Source: CAADGL01 sp964643885 (GTDB taxonomy: Bacteria > Planctomycetota > Phycisphaerae > UBA1845 > Fen-1342). From it: DNA of 64,000 bases. Both the position numbers and the translations under genes were made by a program. The notes beneath the pieces were generated by a model. The model saw only the letters and a list, made by a program, of their open reading frames with translations. It had not been told where the DNA came from and ran no database searches. Position 1 is the stretch's first letter. Every line of letters begins with the position of its first letter. Positions 32,489 through 42,128 of the stretch are shown here, piece after piece. The stretch is taken from assembly GCA_964643885.1 (NCBI GenBank), contig CAZXUI010000007.1:1-64000 (forward strand), read 5' to 3'.

Positions 32489-35404
32489 ATGCAATTCTCG
32501 AGGCGACTCGCAACCGTTGTTGCGTTCGTGATCGGCGGCGTTGCGCTGGCCATGGGCGCCAACGAAGACCTGAGGAAGGCTGAGCAGCTCTTCGAGGCGC
32601 GTGACTACGCGGCCGCCCAGGAAACACTTCTGACCATCAACCGCGACGAGCTCAGCGACGAGGACAAGGCCGCCTACGACCGCCTCGCCGCAACGCTCCC
32701 GGAAGCCATCCAGGGCGCCGAGAAGGCCGCCCAGGACCTCGCCGCGGGCGAGGCGGCCTACGAAGCCGGCGAGTGGGACGCGGCCGACCAGCACTTCGAG
32801 GCCGTCTCCGCCAATCCCTACGCCTCCGAAGAGGCCCTCGGCCGGGCCCGCACGATGCGGCAGAAGATCGTCGAAAAGAAGCAACTGGCCGAGGCGGCCG
32901 CCCCGCAGGGACCCGTGCCGGCGGCCGAGGATTCGGGCCAGCCCGCCCAGCAGCCTCAGCCCGAGCGGCAGGAGGCCGAGAGCACGCTGCCGACCGGGCC
33001 GACGCGGCTGACCATCGTCGAGCAGCTTCGCCGACAGGATGAGCTGAAGTGGCAGCGGGCCGTCGCCAACATGCGCGAGACCGCGCGCCAGGCGCGCGAG
33101 GCGGTCGCTGAGAACCGCTACAGCGAGGCCCGCATGCTCGCCCAGCAGGCGCTGACCGTGATCGAGGCCGCCCGCATCTACGCCGATCCGCCCTCCAAGT
33201 ACGAGACGGAGCGGGCGGCGGCCATTGCGCTCAGGGACGAAGTCGAGCAGGCCGCCCAGCGCTACACGATCGAGCGGGCAGCCCAGGAGCAGCGCGAAAT
33301 CCAGACCCAGGTCGAAGAGCGCCGCGAGCAGCAGGAGCGGCAGCGCCAGGAAAAAGTACAGCAGCTCTTCGCCACGGCCGACCAGCTCCGCCGCGAGCGC
33401 AAGTATGAAGAGGCGGCCGAGACGATCCGCCAGGTGCTCATTCTCGATCCCGCCAACGCCCAGGCCTCGCTGCTGATCGACACCTATGACGACCTGGCCT
33501 CGCTGGCGGCACAGGCCGACATCTTCAAGACCCGCGATCGGCAGATGCGCGGCGCCCTGGTCGACTCGGCCGAGGCCCTCATTCCGTGGTACCAGGAAAT
33601 CCTCTACCCCAAGAACTGGCCGGAGATCACCGTCCGGCGCCTGGGGCTTGACCGGCAGTATGGTCTGGGCGGCGACAGCGAGCTCAACCGCCTGCTCGAC
33701 AAGCCCGGCACGCTGAGCGAGTTCAACTTCGACGACGAACCGCTGGACCGCGTCATCAACCACCTGGCCGAGCAGGCACAGGTGAACATGAACGTCGACT
33801 GGCAGGACCTGGCGCTGGCGGGCATCGAGCGCGACGCGCCGGTGAGCATCCGCCTGCGCGACGTGTCCTACCGCACCGCGCTGCGCGAAGTGCTCACCCA
33901 GGTCGGCGGCTCGGTCACGCTGGCCTACAATGCCGACGATGGCATCGTCCGCGTCGCGACCAAGGAGAAGCTGGACCAGCAGAAGTTCACACAGGTCTAC
34001 GACATCCGCGACCTGCTGATCGACATCCCCAAGTTCGCCGGCCCGCGGCTGGACCTCGGCGAGCCGGTGGGAGCACCCTACACCGGCCCCGGCAGCAGCC
34101 TCTTCGAGGGCGCCAATCACCCGCACCCCGGCGACGACGAGCAGCTCGCCGTCGGCAACCGCGCCATGGCCGACGAGATCATGGACATCATCCGCCAGAC
34201 GGTCGAGCCGAACTCGTGGCGCGAGAGCGGCGGCGGCGACGGCGCCCTGCGCGAGCTGAACGGCCAGCTCATCGTCTACAACACCTCGGATTCGCACCGC
34301 CAGGTGACCAACCTGCTCGACCAGTTGCGCGAGACCCGGGCGCTCCAGATCGCCGTCGAGAGCCGCTTCCTGATCGTCACCTCGAACTTCCTCGAGGAGA
34401 TCGGCGTCGATCTGGACTTCGTCTTCAATTCTGGCACGGCAGGATACGATCCGGCCCTGACCAGCGTAGGTGCGCCGATCACGAACAGCTTCACCGGTGC
34501 CCCGGTCCTGATCCCGCGGCCGTTCTCGCGGGCGGGTACGTTCGCGTCGCCTCCGGGCTTCGGTACGGGACTGGGCCAGGGCCAGGCGCCCGCCCAGCCC
34601 TTCGGAAACGCGGCCTTCGTTCCGCCCCCGGGTGGCATCTTCCCATCCTTCAACGACATGACACCGATCCCGGTGCAAACGGGCTCGATCGGAATCGTCG
34701 ATCCAGGCGGAATCAACACGCAGGTCCCCGGTTCGTTCGGTGGTACGAGCATCGGCCCGGCGCTCAACATCGCCGGCTCCTATCTCGATAACTTGCAGGT
34801 CGACTTCCTGATTCGGGCCACGCAAGCCAACCGCCGCTCCAGCATCGTCCAGGCCCCCCGCCTGATGATGTTCAACGGGCAGCGGGCCTACGTCGCCATC
34901 CAGCGGACATCCTCGTACGTCTCGACGCTGACACCCTCCGTCGCCGAGGGCGCCGTCGCCGTCGCCCCGGTCATCGCCCAGGTCAACAGCGGCTCCGTCC
35001 TCGACGTCGAAGGCACCATCAGCCACGACCGCCGCTATGTCACGCTCACCGTGCGGACGACCATGCAGGAAGACCCCACCTTCGAGCGCTTCGAGACCCA
35101 GCGCGGCAGCGGCAACTCGCCCGGCCTCTTCGTCCTGCTGCCCGAGCAGCAGGTGCGCGTCATCAACACGACCGTTTCCGTCCCCGACGGCGGCACGGTC
35201 CTGCTCGGCGGCCTCAAGCAGGTCGGCGAGGTCGAGATCGACGCCGGCGTGCCGATCCTCAGCAAAATCCCGATCCTCAAGCGGGCCTTCACCAACACGA
35301 CGACCGTCAAGGACACGCAGACGCTGCTCATCCTGCTACGGGCCAAGATCCTGATTCAGCAGGAAGCCGAGGAGGACGTCTTCCCCGGCCTGGGCGCGGG
35401 TTGA
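32489..35404 (+). CDS. Large secretin-family outer membrane protein
   Basis: A 971-residue secretin, the ring-forming outer membrane channel of type II secretion or type IV pili. The ATG at 32489 follows AAGGAG; the signal peptide is FSRRLATVVAFVIGGVALAM. The first 450 residues hold TPR-like helices and a long Glu/Gln/Arg coiled coil (about 260-300). Then come small N-domains (LDRVINHLAEQAQVNMNVDW is typical of the STN/N0-type fold) and, from about residue 620, the secretin core with ALQIAVESRFLIVTSNFLEE and the C-terminal VPDGGTVLLGGLK and VPILSKIPILKRAFTN. A Pro/Gly-rich insert of about 110 residues (near 660-760) splits the core. No pilus or type II ATPase genes are adjacent. Planctomycetes typically carry several such long secretins. 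Confidence 0.88.
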   Translation: MQFSRRLATVVAFVIGGVALAMGANEDLRKAEQLFEARDYAAAQETLLTINRDELSDEDKAAYDRLAATLPEAIQGAEKAAQDLAAGEAAYEAGEWDAADQHFEAVSANPYASEEALGRARTMRQKIVEKKQLAEAAAPQGPVPAAEDSGQPAQQPQPERQEAESTLPTGPTRLTIVEQLRRQDELKWQRAVANMRETARQAREAVAENRYSEARMLAQQALTVIEAARIYADPPSKYETERAAAIALRDEVEQAAQRYTIERAAQEQREIQTQVEERREQQERQRQEKVQQLFATADQLRRERKYEEAAETIRQVLILDPANAQASLLIDTYDDLASLAAQADIFKTRDRQMRGALVDSAEALIPWYQEILYPKNWPEITVRRLGLDRQYGLGGDSELNRLLDKPGTLSEFNFDDEPLDRVINHLAEQAQVNMNVDWQDLALAGIERDAPVSIRLRDVSYRTALREVLTQVGGSVTLAYNADDGIVRVATKEKLDQQKFTQVYDIRDLLIDIPKFAGPRLDLGEPVGAPYTGPGSSLFEGANHPHPGDDEQLAVGNRAMADEIMDIIRQTVEPNSWRESGGGDGALRELNGQLIVYNTSDSHRQVTNLLDQLRETRALQIAVESRFLIVTSNFLEEIGVDLDFVFNSGTAGYDPALTSVGAPITNSFTGAPVLIPRPFSRAGTFASPPGFGTGLGQGQAPAQPFGNAAFVPPPGGIFPSFNDMTPIPVQTGSIGIVDPGGINTQVPGSFGGTSIGPALNIAGSYLDNLQVDFLIRATQANRRSSIVQAPRLMMFNGQRAYVAIQRTSSYVSTLTPSVAEGAVAVAPVIAQVNSGSVLDVEGTISHDRRYVTLTVRTTMQEDPTFERFETQRGSGNSPGLFVLLPEQQVRVINTTVSVPDGGTVLLGGLKQVGEVEIDAGVPILSKIPILKRAFTNTTTVKDTQTLLILLRAKILIQQEAEEDVFPGLGAG

Positions 35405-35504
35405 TCTCGGCTGAGCGGACTTTACTGGCGCTCCAGCACGCGGCCGTGAAGTTGCGGACCACGCGGCGAACCCCGCCCCCGCAGCTTCACGGTCGCGGCG
35501 CGTC

Positions 35505-36479
35505 ATGACCACGCAGCGGCTTCGCCCCATGCTCTCGCGCACCGTGCTACCCCTGCTTGTGACGCTCGTAGCGCTGCCGCCAGCCGCCGCCCAGTTCCCG
35601 CCGCCTCCGCAGACCCGCCCTGCCACGACCCAACCGGCCGCCCCGCCGCCCCCCGGCCAGCGCGTCCGCGAATTCCGGCCCGGCGCCTGGATCGACTGGG
35701 GCGAGAAAGCCGTCATCCTCGACGGCCGAATCGTCCTTCGCAGCAAGCCGCTCGAGTTCCTCGCCTGCTTCCCCGGCAAGGAGCATGAGAGCATCATCCT
35801 GCTCGATGCCGCCGCCGGCGACGTCTTCATGGCCCTCGGACTCGTCGGTCTTCAGCCCGGCCGGCCCCCGCGATGGGACGAAGCCGCCGGCCGCTTCACG
35901 CCCGCGCGGGGCGACCTGCTCGACATCTCGCTCGAATGGCAGCAGGATGGGCACCCGCGAAACGCCGCACCTTCCGAGTGGATCGAGGAGATCGGCTTCG
36001 GCCGGCCGGCCCTGCCGCAGGTGTGGGTCTTCGCCGGGTCGGTCCGCCGGCCGGACGGCACGCTGGCCTCCGACATCACGGGCGCGGGCATCGCCCTGGT
36101 CGATTTGCCGGACAACCTGCTCTCGCTGCCGCGCAGCCGCTCGAGCCGCAACGACGAGCTCTGGGCCGCCGCCCGAACAGAGGCGATCCCACCGCTCGGC
36201 ACGCACGTGCGCCTGCGTCTGCGCGCGGCCCGCCCGGTCGAATACTCGATCCACCTCGACGCGTTGGGGCACGTGTATATCGACGGCGCTCTGGTCGACG
36301 CGCAGGAGATCGTGAATCGAATCGAACTGGCCCGCACGCTGACGCCCGGCTACGTGCAGACAATCCGGCTGGAAGGAACACTGCGGACCGACGAGCGCCG
36401 CTGGCGCGAATTGCTCAAACAGGCCGGCCTGGGCGACGATGCCGTTCGCTTCAGACGCCCCGCGACGGCCGGGCGCTGA
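35505..36479 (+). CDS. Exported YdjY-domain protein
   Basis: A 324-residue exported protein with signal peptide (TVLPLLVTLVALPPAAA), a Pro/Thr linker, and a YdjY-like domain marked by DWGEKAVILDGRIVLRSKPLEFLACFPGKEHESII (conserved here as KPLEFLAC and GKEHESII). The domain continues through PQVWVFAGSVRRPDGTLA and LVDLPDNLLSLP. The family occurs in bacterial periplasmic proteins, sometimes with iron-sulphur ferredoxins, but its activity is not established. The open frame starts with ATG at 35505. It follows the secretin gene by 100 bases in the same orientation, and that gap includes a fragment TTCACGGTCGCGGCGC of the dispersed element's end. Confidence 0.78.
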   Translation: MTTQRLRPMLSRTVLPLLVTLVALPPAAAQFPPPPQTRPATTQPAAPPPPGQRVREFRPGAWIDWGEKAVILDGRIVLRSKPLEFLACFPGKEHESIILLDAAAGDVFMALGLVGLQPGRPPRWDEAAGRFTPARGDLLDISLEWQQDGHPRNAAPSEWIEEIGFGRPALPQVWVFAGSVRRPDGTLASDITGAGIALVDLPDNLLSLPRSRSSRNDELWAAARTEAIPPLGTHVRLRLRAARPVEYSIHLDALGHVYIDGALVDAQEIVNRIELARTLTPGYVQTIRLEGTLRTDERRWRELLKQAGLGDDAVRFRRPATAGR

Positions 36480-36522
36480 AAGGAGCAGGAGGGGCGGCAC
36501 AATCGCCCTCCCGCCGTCCCGA

Positions 36523-37321
36523 TCAGCCCGGCGGAATCGACGACAGCGGGCTCAGTTGCACGATCGTTCCAATCGACGGCAGCGAGCCGTTCGTCCCGGC
36601 CGCGATGAAGAGCAGGTAGTGCCCCGGCGGGGCCTCGAATCCGTGCTTCGGCGGCGCCACGCGGAGCGTGTCCGCATCGGTGACCGTGAAGCTCAGCTCC
36701 AGCGAGCGCTGGTTCTGGTCATACGAATGCGTGGCCGCGCCGAGCCGGATCAGCCGCACCTTGGTCACCTGGGCGGCGACCGGCGTGTCCAGGTAGAACG
36801 CCTTGTTGAAGACGATGTTGGCCGGGACGCTCGTGATCGCCGGCCGCGAGCCCTGGAAGAAGTACGGCGGCTTGAAGATGTGATAGGTGCGCTGGTCCTC
36901 GGTCGACGCACCGGGAAATTGTCCGCCGGCCACGAACACCGATCCATCCGGCAGGAGCACCGCCGCGGAGTGATACTGGCGCGGCGTGGCCGGAGCAGAA
37001 CAGCCAGTGTGGGTCAATCCCGTCCGGAACCAGCTCGATCCGCCCGTCCGACGGGTCGAACAGCACGATATCCGGGATGGCGGAGTGAGCGAGATTATCC
37101 TGATCGATGCACAGCACCTTGCCGGTACGCAGCAGGATCGCGTGCACGACCTGCATCGCACTCGGAAAGTTCCCGGGCTCGGTGAGCTTCATAGGCACCA
37201 ACGGCCCCCATTCGCCGCACTGGCTCGGCGGTCCGGAGCACTACTGCGCCGCGAGGCGCTCAGCGCCCGCCATCATCAGACCGAGAATCAGCGTCGCATG
37301 CGCGGTTTTCGCACTTTTCAT
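36523..37321 (-). pseudogene. Decayed galactose oxidase/glyoxal oxidase-like gene
   Basis: Three pieces of one exported Kelch-type copper oxidase gene lie in order on the minus strand. The ATG at 37321 starts a signal peptide (MKSAKTAHATLILGLMMAGA, then ERLAAQ) that ends in an in-frame TAG at 37241-37243. The same frame continues CSGPPSQCGEWGPLVPMKLT and HAILLRTGKVLCIDQD up to HWLFCSGHA near 36985. There the frame changes and the sequence jumps to TPRQYHSAAVLLPDGSVFVA, followed by the C-terminal DUF1929-type domain (IFKPPYFFQGSRPAITS, ATHSYDQNQRSLELSF, APPGHYLLFIAAG). The Kelch repeats that should separate GHA from TPRQYHS, some 300 residues including most copper ligands, are missing. Nonsense, deletion and frameshift together mean it is inactive. 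Confidence 0.85.
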
Positions 37322-37352
37322 GGCGTGTTTCCCCAACAGCACGTGAATCGGT

Positions 37353-38299
37353 TCACCGCCGGGCGAACCCTCGCCCGGTCGCGGCGAGCATCAAAAGCAG
37401 CACGAACGACGATGGTTCGCGTACGTAGAGTGCGATTCCGAATCCTGGCAGCAGGCCATCGGGCGTTGAGATCACTCCCAGCTCAGTCACTGTCCCCGTG
37501 TGCGCGTCGATGGCGATGACCTCGAACATACGCGTGGCGTACAAAGTTCGCTGGTCAGGGGACATCGTCACCGCGCCCCATCCCACCCCGGGCCAGTCCG
37601 CGAGACGCTCCCTCGAATCCGGATCGCCCCCCAGATAGCGGTACAACCATCGGCGGTCATTACGAACAGATCGCCGGTCTGGCTTGTGGCGAGAGAGCGC
37701 ACCCGATCACCTTCCGGCAATCGATCAAAGCGGCCGCCCTCGCCGGGGGCGGTATAGAGCTGGATTTCCTCGTCGCCTTTCAGAGCGCAATACACCGAAT
37801 TGTCAGGCGCCGTGGCGATCGGGCCGCCCCCATCAACGTCTGCGAATTCTGCTCCTGGTCCACCATCTGCCGGGAAGCGCATGATGTTGCGTGCGCCCTG
37901 ATTGACGACGTAAAAGTTCCCGGCCCGGTCGTAGGCAACGTTGTTCGAGCCGACCGGCAGAAAGATCCCGTCGTTGATGTCGAGGGCGACATTCACGTTC
38001 GCGTTGCCGTCGAACTCCAGGATCACGTGGGACGAAGCCACCGATGCGCGTAGGCTCGAGTAGTCCGGCGTGAAAACCAGGCCGGACATCCCACTCCGCA
38101 GTGCGTCCGGCAGCACCGCGATCTCGCGCGACGCGCCCGTCGCTGGGTCGAACTCATAAACGCGATCGGCCGGCCCGGCGGCCTCAAGAGGAACGGCCGA
38201 AATGTACAGGTTCCCTGGAACGAACTCGGCGCGCAGCGGTGCCGCAATGCCCATCACGAGTGCCGCGCCAAGCATCAGCGCGCGCTGTGGATTGCTCAT
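37353..38299 (-). pseudogene. Frameshifted PEP-CTERM beta-propeller protein gene
   Basis: The ATG at 38299 starts a signal peptide (ALMLGAALVMGIAAPLRA) and an NHL/SMP-30-like propeller with repeats such as NNVAYDRAGNFYVVNQGARN and RSLATSQTGDLFVMTADG. At about 37646 the reading must shift: after FVMTADG the first frame degenerates, while another frame continues LYRYLGGDPDSRERLADW, VTMSPDQRTLYATR and AIDAHTGTVTELG to the C-terminus. Loss of one T in GGTTTGTAC would explain it. The sorting tag reads VREPSSFVLLLMLAATGRGFARR in two parts, VREP then the helix and Arg cluster; the usual second residue Pro is Arg. A single-base assembly error cannot be excluded, but the decayed neighbour supports real loss. 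Confidence 0.75.
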
Positions 38300-38653
38300 G
38301 GCGTCCCTCCCGACGTGCACCGGCCCGAACCGGCCGCGGCCGAACGACTAGATCATCACGGGCCTCGGCCAGAAAGCAACGGATGGTCCTCTCCGGAACC
38401 GCTTCCAGCGGCGCCTTGCAGTGTTCCCGCACCCTCGCGACCGGCACCCGCGCACGGCTGAGCACTCCGCATGAGCTTACGGAGCCGTTCTTGCGAACCT
38501 CAGATGAAAATGAATTGGCGGACCGTCGGCCCATCCGCACCGCGCCGAGCTTGCCCGAGAGCCACGCTCACCCCTCTGCGCGAATCGGCCCTCCGACCTG
38601 GAGCCTGCCGCAGCCTCCCACTGCGACGACGCGCGGTACGCAACCCGCCCCGG
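38300..38653. other. Intergenic region, no gene supported
   Basis: About 350 bases between the propeller pseudogene and the response regulator. It is slightly less GC-rich in the middle (38470-38520). No convincing frame, RNA or repeat was found. Confidence 0.4.
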
Positions 38654-39094
38654 TTACGCCTCGTCCCCGTCGGCGTCCGCCGGCCCCCACGACCCCCCCG
38701 GCTGTGCATCCAGCAACCGCCGCACGCACTCGAGCAGCTCGTGCTTGTTCACCGGCTTGCTGAGAAACTCGTCCGCACCCGACTCGCGCCCCCGCTCCAG
38801 GTCCCCCAGCTCATTCAGCGCCGTCACCATCACAATCGCGATCTGCCGAAAACGCTCGTCCTGCTTGAGCGTTTGACACACCTCGAAGCCGCTGCGCTTC
38901 GGCATCATCACGTCCAGCAGGATCACGTCCGGCGGGCGCTCCTCCACCGCTTCCAGCGTCGCCTGGCCGTCCATCGCCGTGGTCACTTCCACGCCGAGCG
39001 GCTCGAGATACGCCTCCAGCAACTCCAGAAGCTGCGGATTGTCGTCGGCGATCAGAACACGGCGACGACGCTCGGATGAGGGTGAAGCCGACAT
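38654..39094 (-). CDS. Single-domain response regulator
   Basis: A 146-residue CheY-like receiver with no output domain. The acidic pair is in VLIADDNPQ, the phosphorylated Asp in VILLDVMMPKRSG, the conserved Thr in VMVTALNE and the Lys in FLSKPVNKHEL. The last 20 residues are an acidic Gly/Ala tail. The ATG at 39094 is preferred over GTG two codons upstream because GGAG lies five bases before it. No sensor kinase is next to it, so it must act with a partner encoded elsewhere, perhaps by protein-protein contact. Identification of the domain is secure; the pathway is unknown. Confidence 0.9.
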   Translation of the reverse strand: MSASPSSERRRRVLIADDNPQLLELLEAYLEPLGVEVTTAMDGQATLEAVEERPPDVILLDVMMPKRSGFEVCQTLKQDERFRQIAIVMVTALNELGDLERGRESGADEFLSKPVNKHELLECVRRLLDAQPGGSWGPADADGDEA

Positions 39095-39424
39095 CTGCAC
39101 TCCGCTCCGCCGACCCGGCCGGCCGGCCGCTCTTCAACGCGGCCAGGCCCGCGCCGGCCGCGCCACGTCGCCGGCGACAGTGTCACCGATGCCCGCAGGC
39201 CACGCAATCGCCCCGCGCCCGAGCAGCACGCGCCGCAATACCGGCCGCCCCTTCCGGATGCCCTGTCGCCGGGGCTGCATCCGCCCGCCGGCCGGCTTGT
39301 CGGAAACCTGGGACGCCGATATAGTTTACGCGGTTTGCGCGGCGCGCGAAGGCCGGGTCGGGCGCGCGCACGAACAGCCTACCCTCCCGTGGTGGGCTGA
39401 GAAACTTCGATCGGAGAGTCCCTC
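39095..39424. other. Divergent intergenic region
   Basis: About 330 bases separating the response regulator from a plus-strand lipoprotein gene. No gene is supported. GGAGAG at 39413-39418 serves the downstream ATG. GATATAG near 39317 may be part of a promoter, but no -35 is clear. Confidence 0.4.
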
Positions 39425-40459
39425 ATGCCGCTTCGCGCCCACTCGTTGCTTGCATTCTCGACATCGTGCGTGATGGCCCTCTCGGCTACCGCCCTCTGGT
39501 CCGCCGGCTGCGGGTCGGGCGGCGGGCTTTCGGCCCTCTTCGGTCCGCCGCTGATCGGCGTCATCAACGTCGGTGACGGCGACGGAGACGGCGGCGCCGG
39601 CGGCGACGACGACGACGACGGCTTCTTCGACGACGACGGCCGCGGCGAAATCGATCCCTGCGAGGAGACGCTGGCGCGCAAATTCGTGACCATCTCGATT
39701 CAGAACCTCGCGCCGAACGATCACGTGCACTACTTCCTCGTCTTCATCGCGACGGTCAACGGCGAGACCTATCCCGACGGCGCCGTCTGCGCGGACGACA
39801 TCGCCCTTTACACCGAGTTCGGCTATCGCCTCATCGGCGAAGGCAGCGCGGAGGTCTTCGGCGACTACTGCCTCATCGGCCCGATGCTGGTCTACTTCCA
39901 CGAGAACGGCCGCTTCCGCAGCGCCGGCGGCGGCTTCGCCTCGGCGATTCCGCCTGCGCAGGGCAGCAACCCCACCTTCGATGCGTTCTTCACCAGCAGC
40001 GGCGCCCGCGTGCCCGTGCCCGAGTTCATCCTCTTCCACAACCCCGGAACCGGAGATGGCGCGTCGCTTCAGGTCAGCCAGACGCGCACGAACCCCTGCA
40101 ACCCCGAAGACTTCGGCGGCAGCGGCACCTGCGCACAGGACTCGTTCTACTACGTCGATGAGACCGACCGCCTGGCCGGCTCGACCTCTCTGGGCAACGG
40201 CTCCGGCCGCCGCGTGCCGACGGATATCCAAGGGTCCGGCTGCGAGTGCTCGGGCTTCACCGACGCGACGCAGCAACTCGCCCCTTCCGGCACGTCGGCC
40301 TCCAACGCGCTCTGCTCGGAGTTCACGCGCGGCGGGCGAATCGAATATATCTTCATCCGCGAGGATGCCGACCCGCCCTTCCCGCAGTTGCTCTGGCGCG
40401 TCACCGACGCCGGCGGCGCCGTGGTACACGACTTCGACTCGCGCGCGTCCCTGCCATAA
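39425..40459 (+). CDS. Predicted lipoprotein with acidic linker
   Basis: A 344-residue exported protein with a signal peptide leading to a lipobox-like WSAGC (Cys29). A Gly/Asp-rich linker (DGDGDGGAGGDDDDDG, about 50-70) follows, and then a folded domain with KFVTISIQNLAPNDHVHYF, a pattern recalling a recurrent planctomycete lipoprotein type, and several cysteines in the C-terminal part (CNPEDFGGSGTC, GCECSG). GGAGAG is six bases before the ATG at 39425. I do not recognise a named family. The Asp run could bind calcium. The gene is followed by a stretch of dispersed repeats. Confidence 0.75.
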   Translation: MPLRAHSLLAFSTSCVMALSATALWSAGCGSGGGLSALFGPPLIGVINVGDGDGDGGAGGDDDDDGFFDDDGRGEIDPCEETLARKFVTISIQNLAPNDHVHYFLVFIATVNGETYPDGAVCADDIALYTEFGYRLIGEGSAEVFGDYCLIGPMLVYFHENGRFRSAGGGFASAIPPAQGSNPTFDAFFTSSGARVPVPEFILFHNPGTGDGASLQVSQTRTNPCNPEDFGGSGTCAQDSFYYVDETDRLAGSTSLGNGSGRRVPTDIQGSGCECSGFTDATQQLAPSGTSASNALCSEFTRGGRIEYIFIREDADPPFPQLLWRVTDAGGAVVHDFDSRASLP

Positions 40460-40519
40460 CGAGCGACTCTCGCCGGCCGCCGGTGTGCACAGAGCCGCGA
40501 CCGTGCGACCGGGGGCACA

Positions 40520-40664
40520 GAGCCGCGACCGTGAGGGAGCGGGCCAGCGCGGCAACCCACCCCGCGTACACGCGCCCCAGCGTGCACACCTCATACCAGG
40601 AAACAGTGCACGACGCAGGTGAATGCCATCCGGCGCTTGTGCCGGGGGCACGGTGCCCCGACCG
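40520..40664 (-). repeat. Dispersed element, copy D1 (reverse orientation)
   Basis: The end GAGCCGCGACCGT plus GAGGGAGCGGGCC is at 40520-40544. The core is on the minus strand at 40616-40642, reading GCACAAGCGCC then GGATGGCATTCACCT. A preceding partial end (GAGCCGCGACCGTGCG) is at 40492. The element is thus inverted relative to copies A and B. The other end is degenerate (GGCACGGTGCCCCGACCGT). Confidence 0.65.
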
Positions 40665-40760
40665 TCAGGAAGCGGGCTGGGCGTCGTTGGCATCTCGCGC
40701 GAGCACCCGACTACATCCACCTACACCAAGCGCCGCGAGCTGTCTCCAGACATGTTCGTT
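40656..40760 (+). repeat. Dispersed element, copy D2 (forward orientation, partial)
   Basis: A degenerate left end CCCCGACCGTCAGGAAGCGGGC begins here (quoted as CCCCGACCGTC and GAAGCGGGC), followed by the core at 40697-40723 (GCGCGAGCACC then GACTACATCCACCTAC). The right end is not recognisable. With D1 it fills most of the gene-free 40460-40822. Confidence 0.6.
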
Positions 40761-40822
40761 CTGCCGCGCGACGCGCCGGCCCCCCACACCGCGCAATGTC
40801 GCGTTCCCCCCCGGAACCTACG

Positions 40823-42013
40823 CTACGGCCGCTCGGGACCCGTCCCCGGGGCCTCGCCCGGCGGCGGCAGGGGCGTCGGCTCGCCCGTCCCCTCCTGCGG
40901 CGGCTCCTGCGGCTCGCCGCCGAATCCGGCCGCCTCCAGCTCGGAAAGCTGGCGCCGGGCCTCGGCATTGTCGGGATCGAGCGTCAGCGCCTGCTTGAAC
41001 GCCTGCACCGCCCGGCTGTTCTGGTTCACGCTCCGCAGCAACAGACCCAGGCGCACGGCGTAAACCGGATTCTGCGGGTCATACTTCACCGCCTGCTCGG
41101 CTAGCGCAAGCATCCTATGCCGCTCCAGCAGCTCGCGCAGGCGGAGCTGCTGAAGCACCGTGTCGATCGTGTTCGCCAGGTTCGCCGCCGCCTGCTTCTC
41201 CTTGCCCGGCAACACCTCGTCCGTGTACTGGCCGGCCGGCGTAGGCACATGCAGACTCCGCTGCACCTGCTGGAGCACCCACAGCCGCGTCTCGTACGTC
41301 GCACTCAGGTCCGTGGCCGCCTGCTGGCTGCCGGGCGTACGCTGCAACCGGCGGCCGGCGATGTCCACCAGCATCTGCGACTCCACCAGGGCCTGATCAA
41401 ACTGGTTCAGCTCGGTCCGCGTCGTCACCAGCGTCGACCACGCCATCAGATTGTCCTGATCCTCGCGGATCGCCCGCTGGGCCGTCTCGATCGCCGTGCT
41501 GCGATCCCCCGTGCCGCGATAGGCTCGCGCGAGCAGCGCCAGCACCTCGCCGCGCCGCTCGGGCGGGCAGACGCGCTCGGCCGCCTCCAGATATCCCACG
41601 GCCTGCCGCGCCATGCCGGACGAATCATCCGTCAGATAGGTCTTGCCCAGGCCCAGGTTCGCGCGGAAGTGCGTGCTGTTGTACTTATGCGCCTCGGTGT
41701 AGTAGCCGCGGGCCGTAAAGGCGTCGCCGTTCTCGAAGTAAACGTCCCCCAGCATCGACAGCGCCTCGACGTTCTTGCTGTCACGCTGAAGGACCGCCTC
41801 CAGGAACGTCGCCGCCTGCCGATACTGCCGCAGCTCCAGCAACTGCTGCGCGCCGGACAGCAGCGCGCTGATCGACATCTCGGCCGGATTCATCCGCGCC
41901 GGCTCGGTGACCGGCGGAGTCTGAGCCGGCTGCTGCGCCGGCGGCTGCTGAGCGAGCAGGCACGAAGCCGAAACCGCCACCGCCAGCGTACCTGCCAGTA
42001 CACGTCGAAACAT
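40823..42013 (-). CDS. Exported TPR protein
   Basis: A 396-residue exported protein made of tetratricopeptide repeats. The signal peptide is MFRRVLAGTLAVAVSAS, then CLLAQQ; the cysteine may be lipidated. TPR-type helices include AATFLEAVLQRDSKNVEALS, MLGDVYFENGDAFTARGYYT and, near the end, AVQAFKQALTLDPDNAEARR. The C-terminus is a Pro/Glu-rich tail. The ATG at 42013 is chosen because GGGAGATGGGATA precedes it; another ATG at 42028 lacks a ribosome binding site. TPR proteins of this type act as scaffolds in envelope complexes. Downstream genes do not reveal a partner. Confidence 0.82.
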   Translation of the reverse strand: MFRRVLAGTLAVAVSASCLLAQQPPAQQPAQTPPVTEPARMNPAEMSISALLSGAQQLLELRQYRQAATFLEAVLQRDSKNVEALSMLGDVYFENGDAFTARGYYTEAHKYNSTHFRANLGLGKTYLTDDSSGMARQAVGYLEAAERVCPPERRGEVLALLARAYRGTGDRSTAIETAQRAIREDQDNLMAWSTLVTTRTELNQFDQALVESQMLVDIAGRRLQRTPGSQQAATDLSATYETRLWVLQQVQRSLHVPTPAGQYTDEVLPGKEKQAAANLANTIDTVLQQLRLRELLERHRMLALAEQAVKYDPQNPVYAVRLGLLLRSVNQNSRAVQAFKQALTLDPDNAEARRQLSELEAAGFGGEPQEPPQEGTGEPTPLPPPGEAPGTGPERP

Positions 42014-42128
42014 TATCCCATCTCCCATCGTACGACGGCCGCAGCCGCCCGGCTGGGCTGTAACTCGTTGATCTCTACGTCCTTATCGGCACCTGGACGG
42101 CGCGCCCCGCAGCCGCCCGGTCCACCCT

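Noticed and set aside
32300..35026. 908-residue open frame antisense to the secretin gene
   Set aside because: It is the complement of a clear coding sequence with characteristic GC-rich codon shadow; no domains or ribosome binding site.
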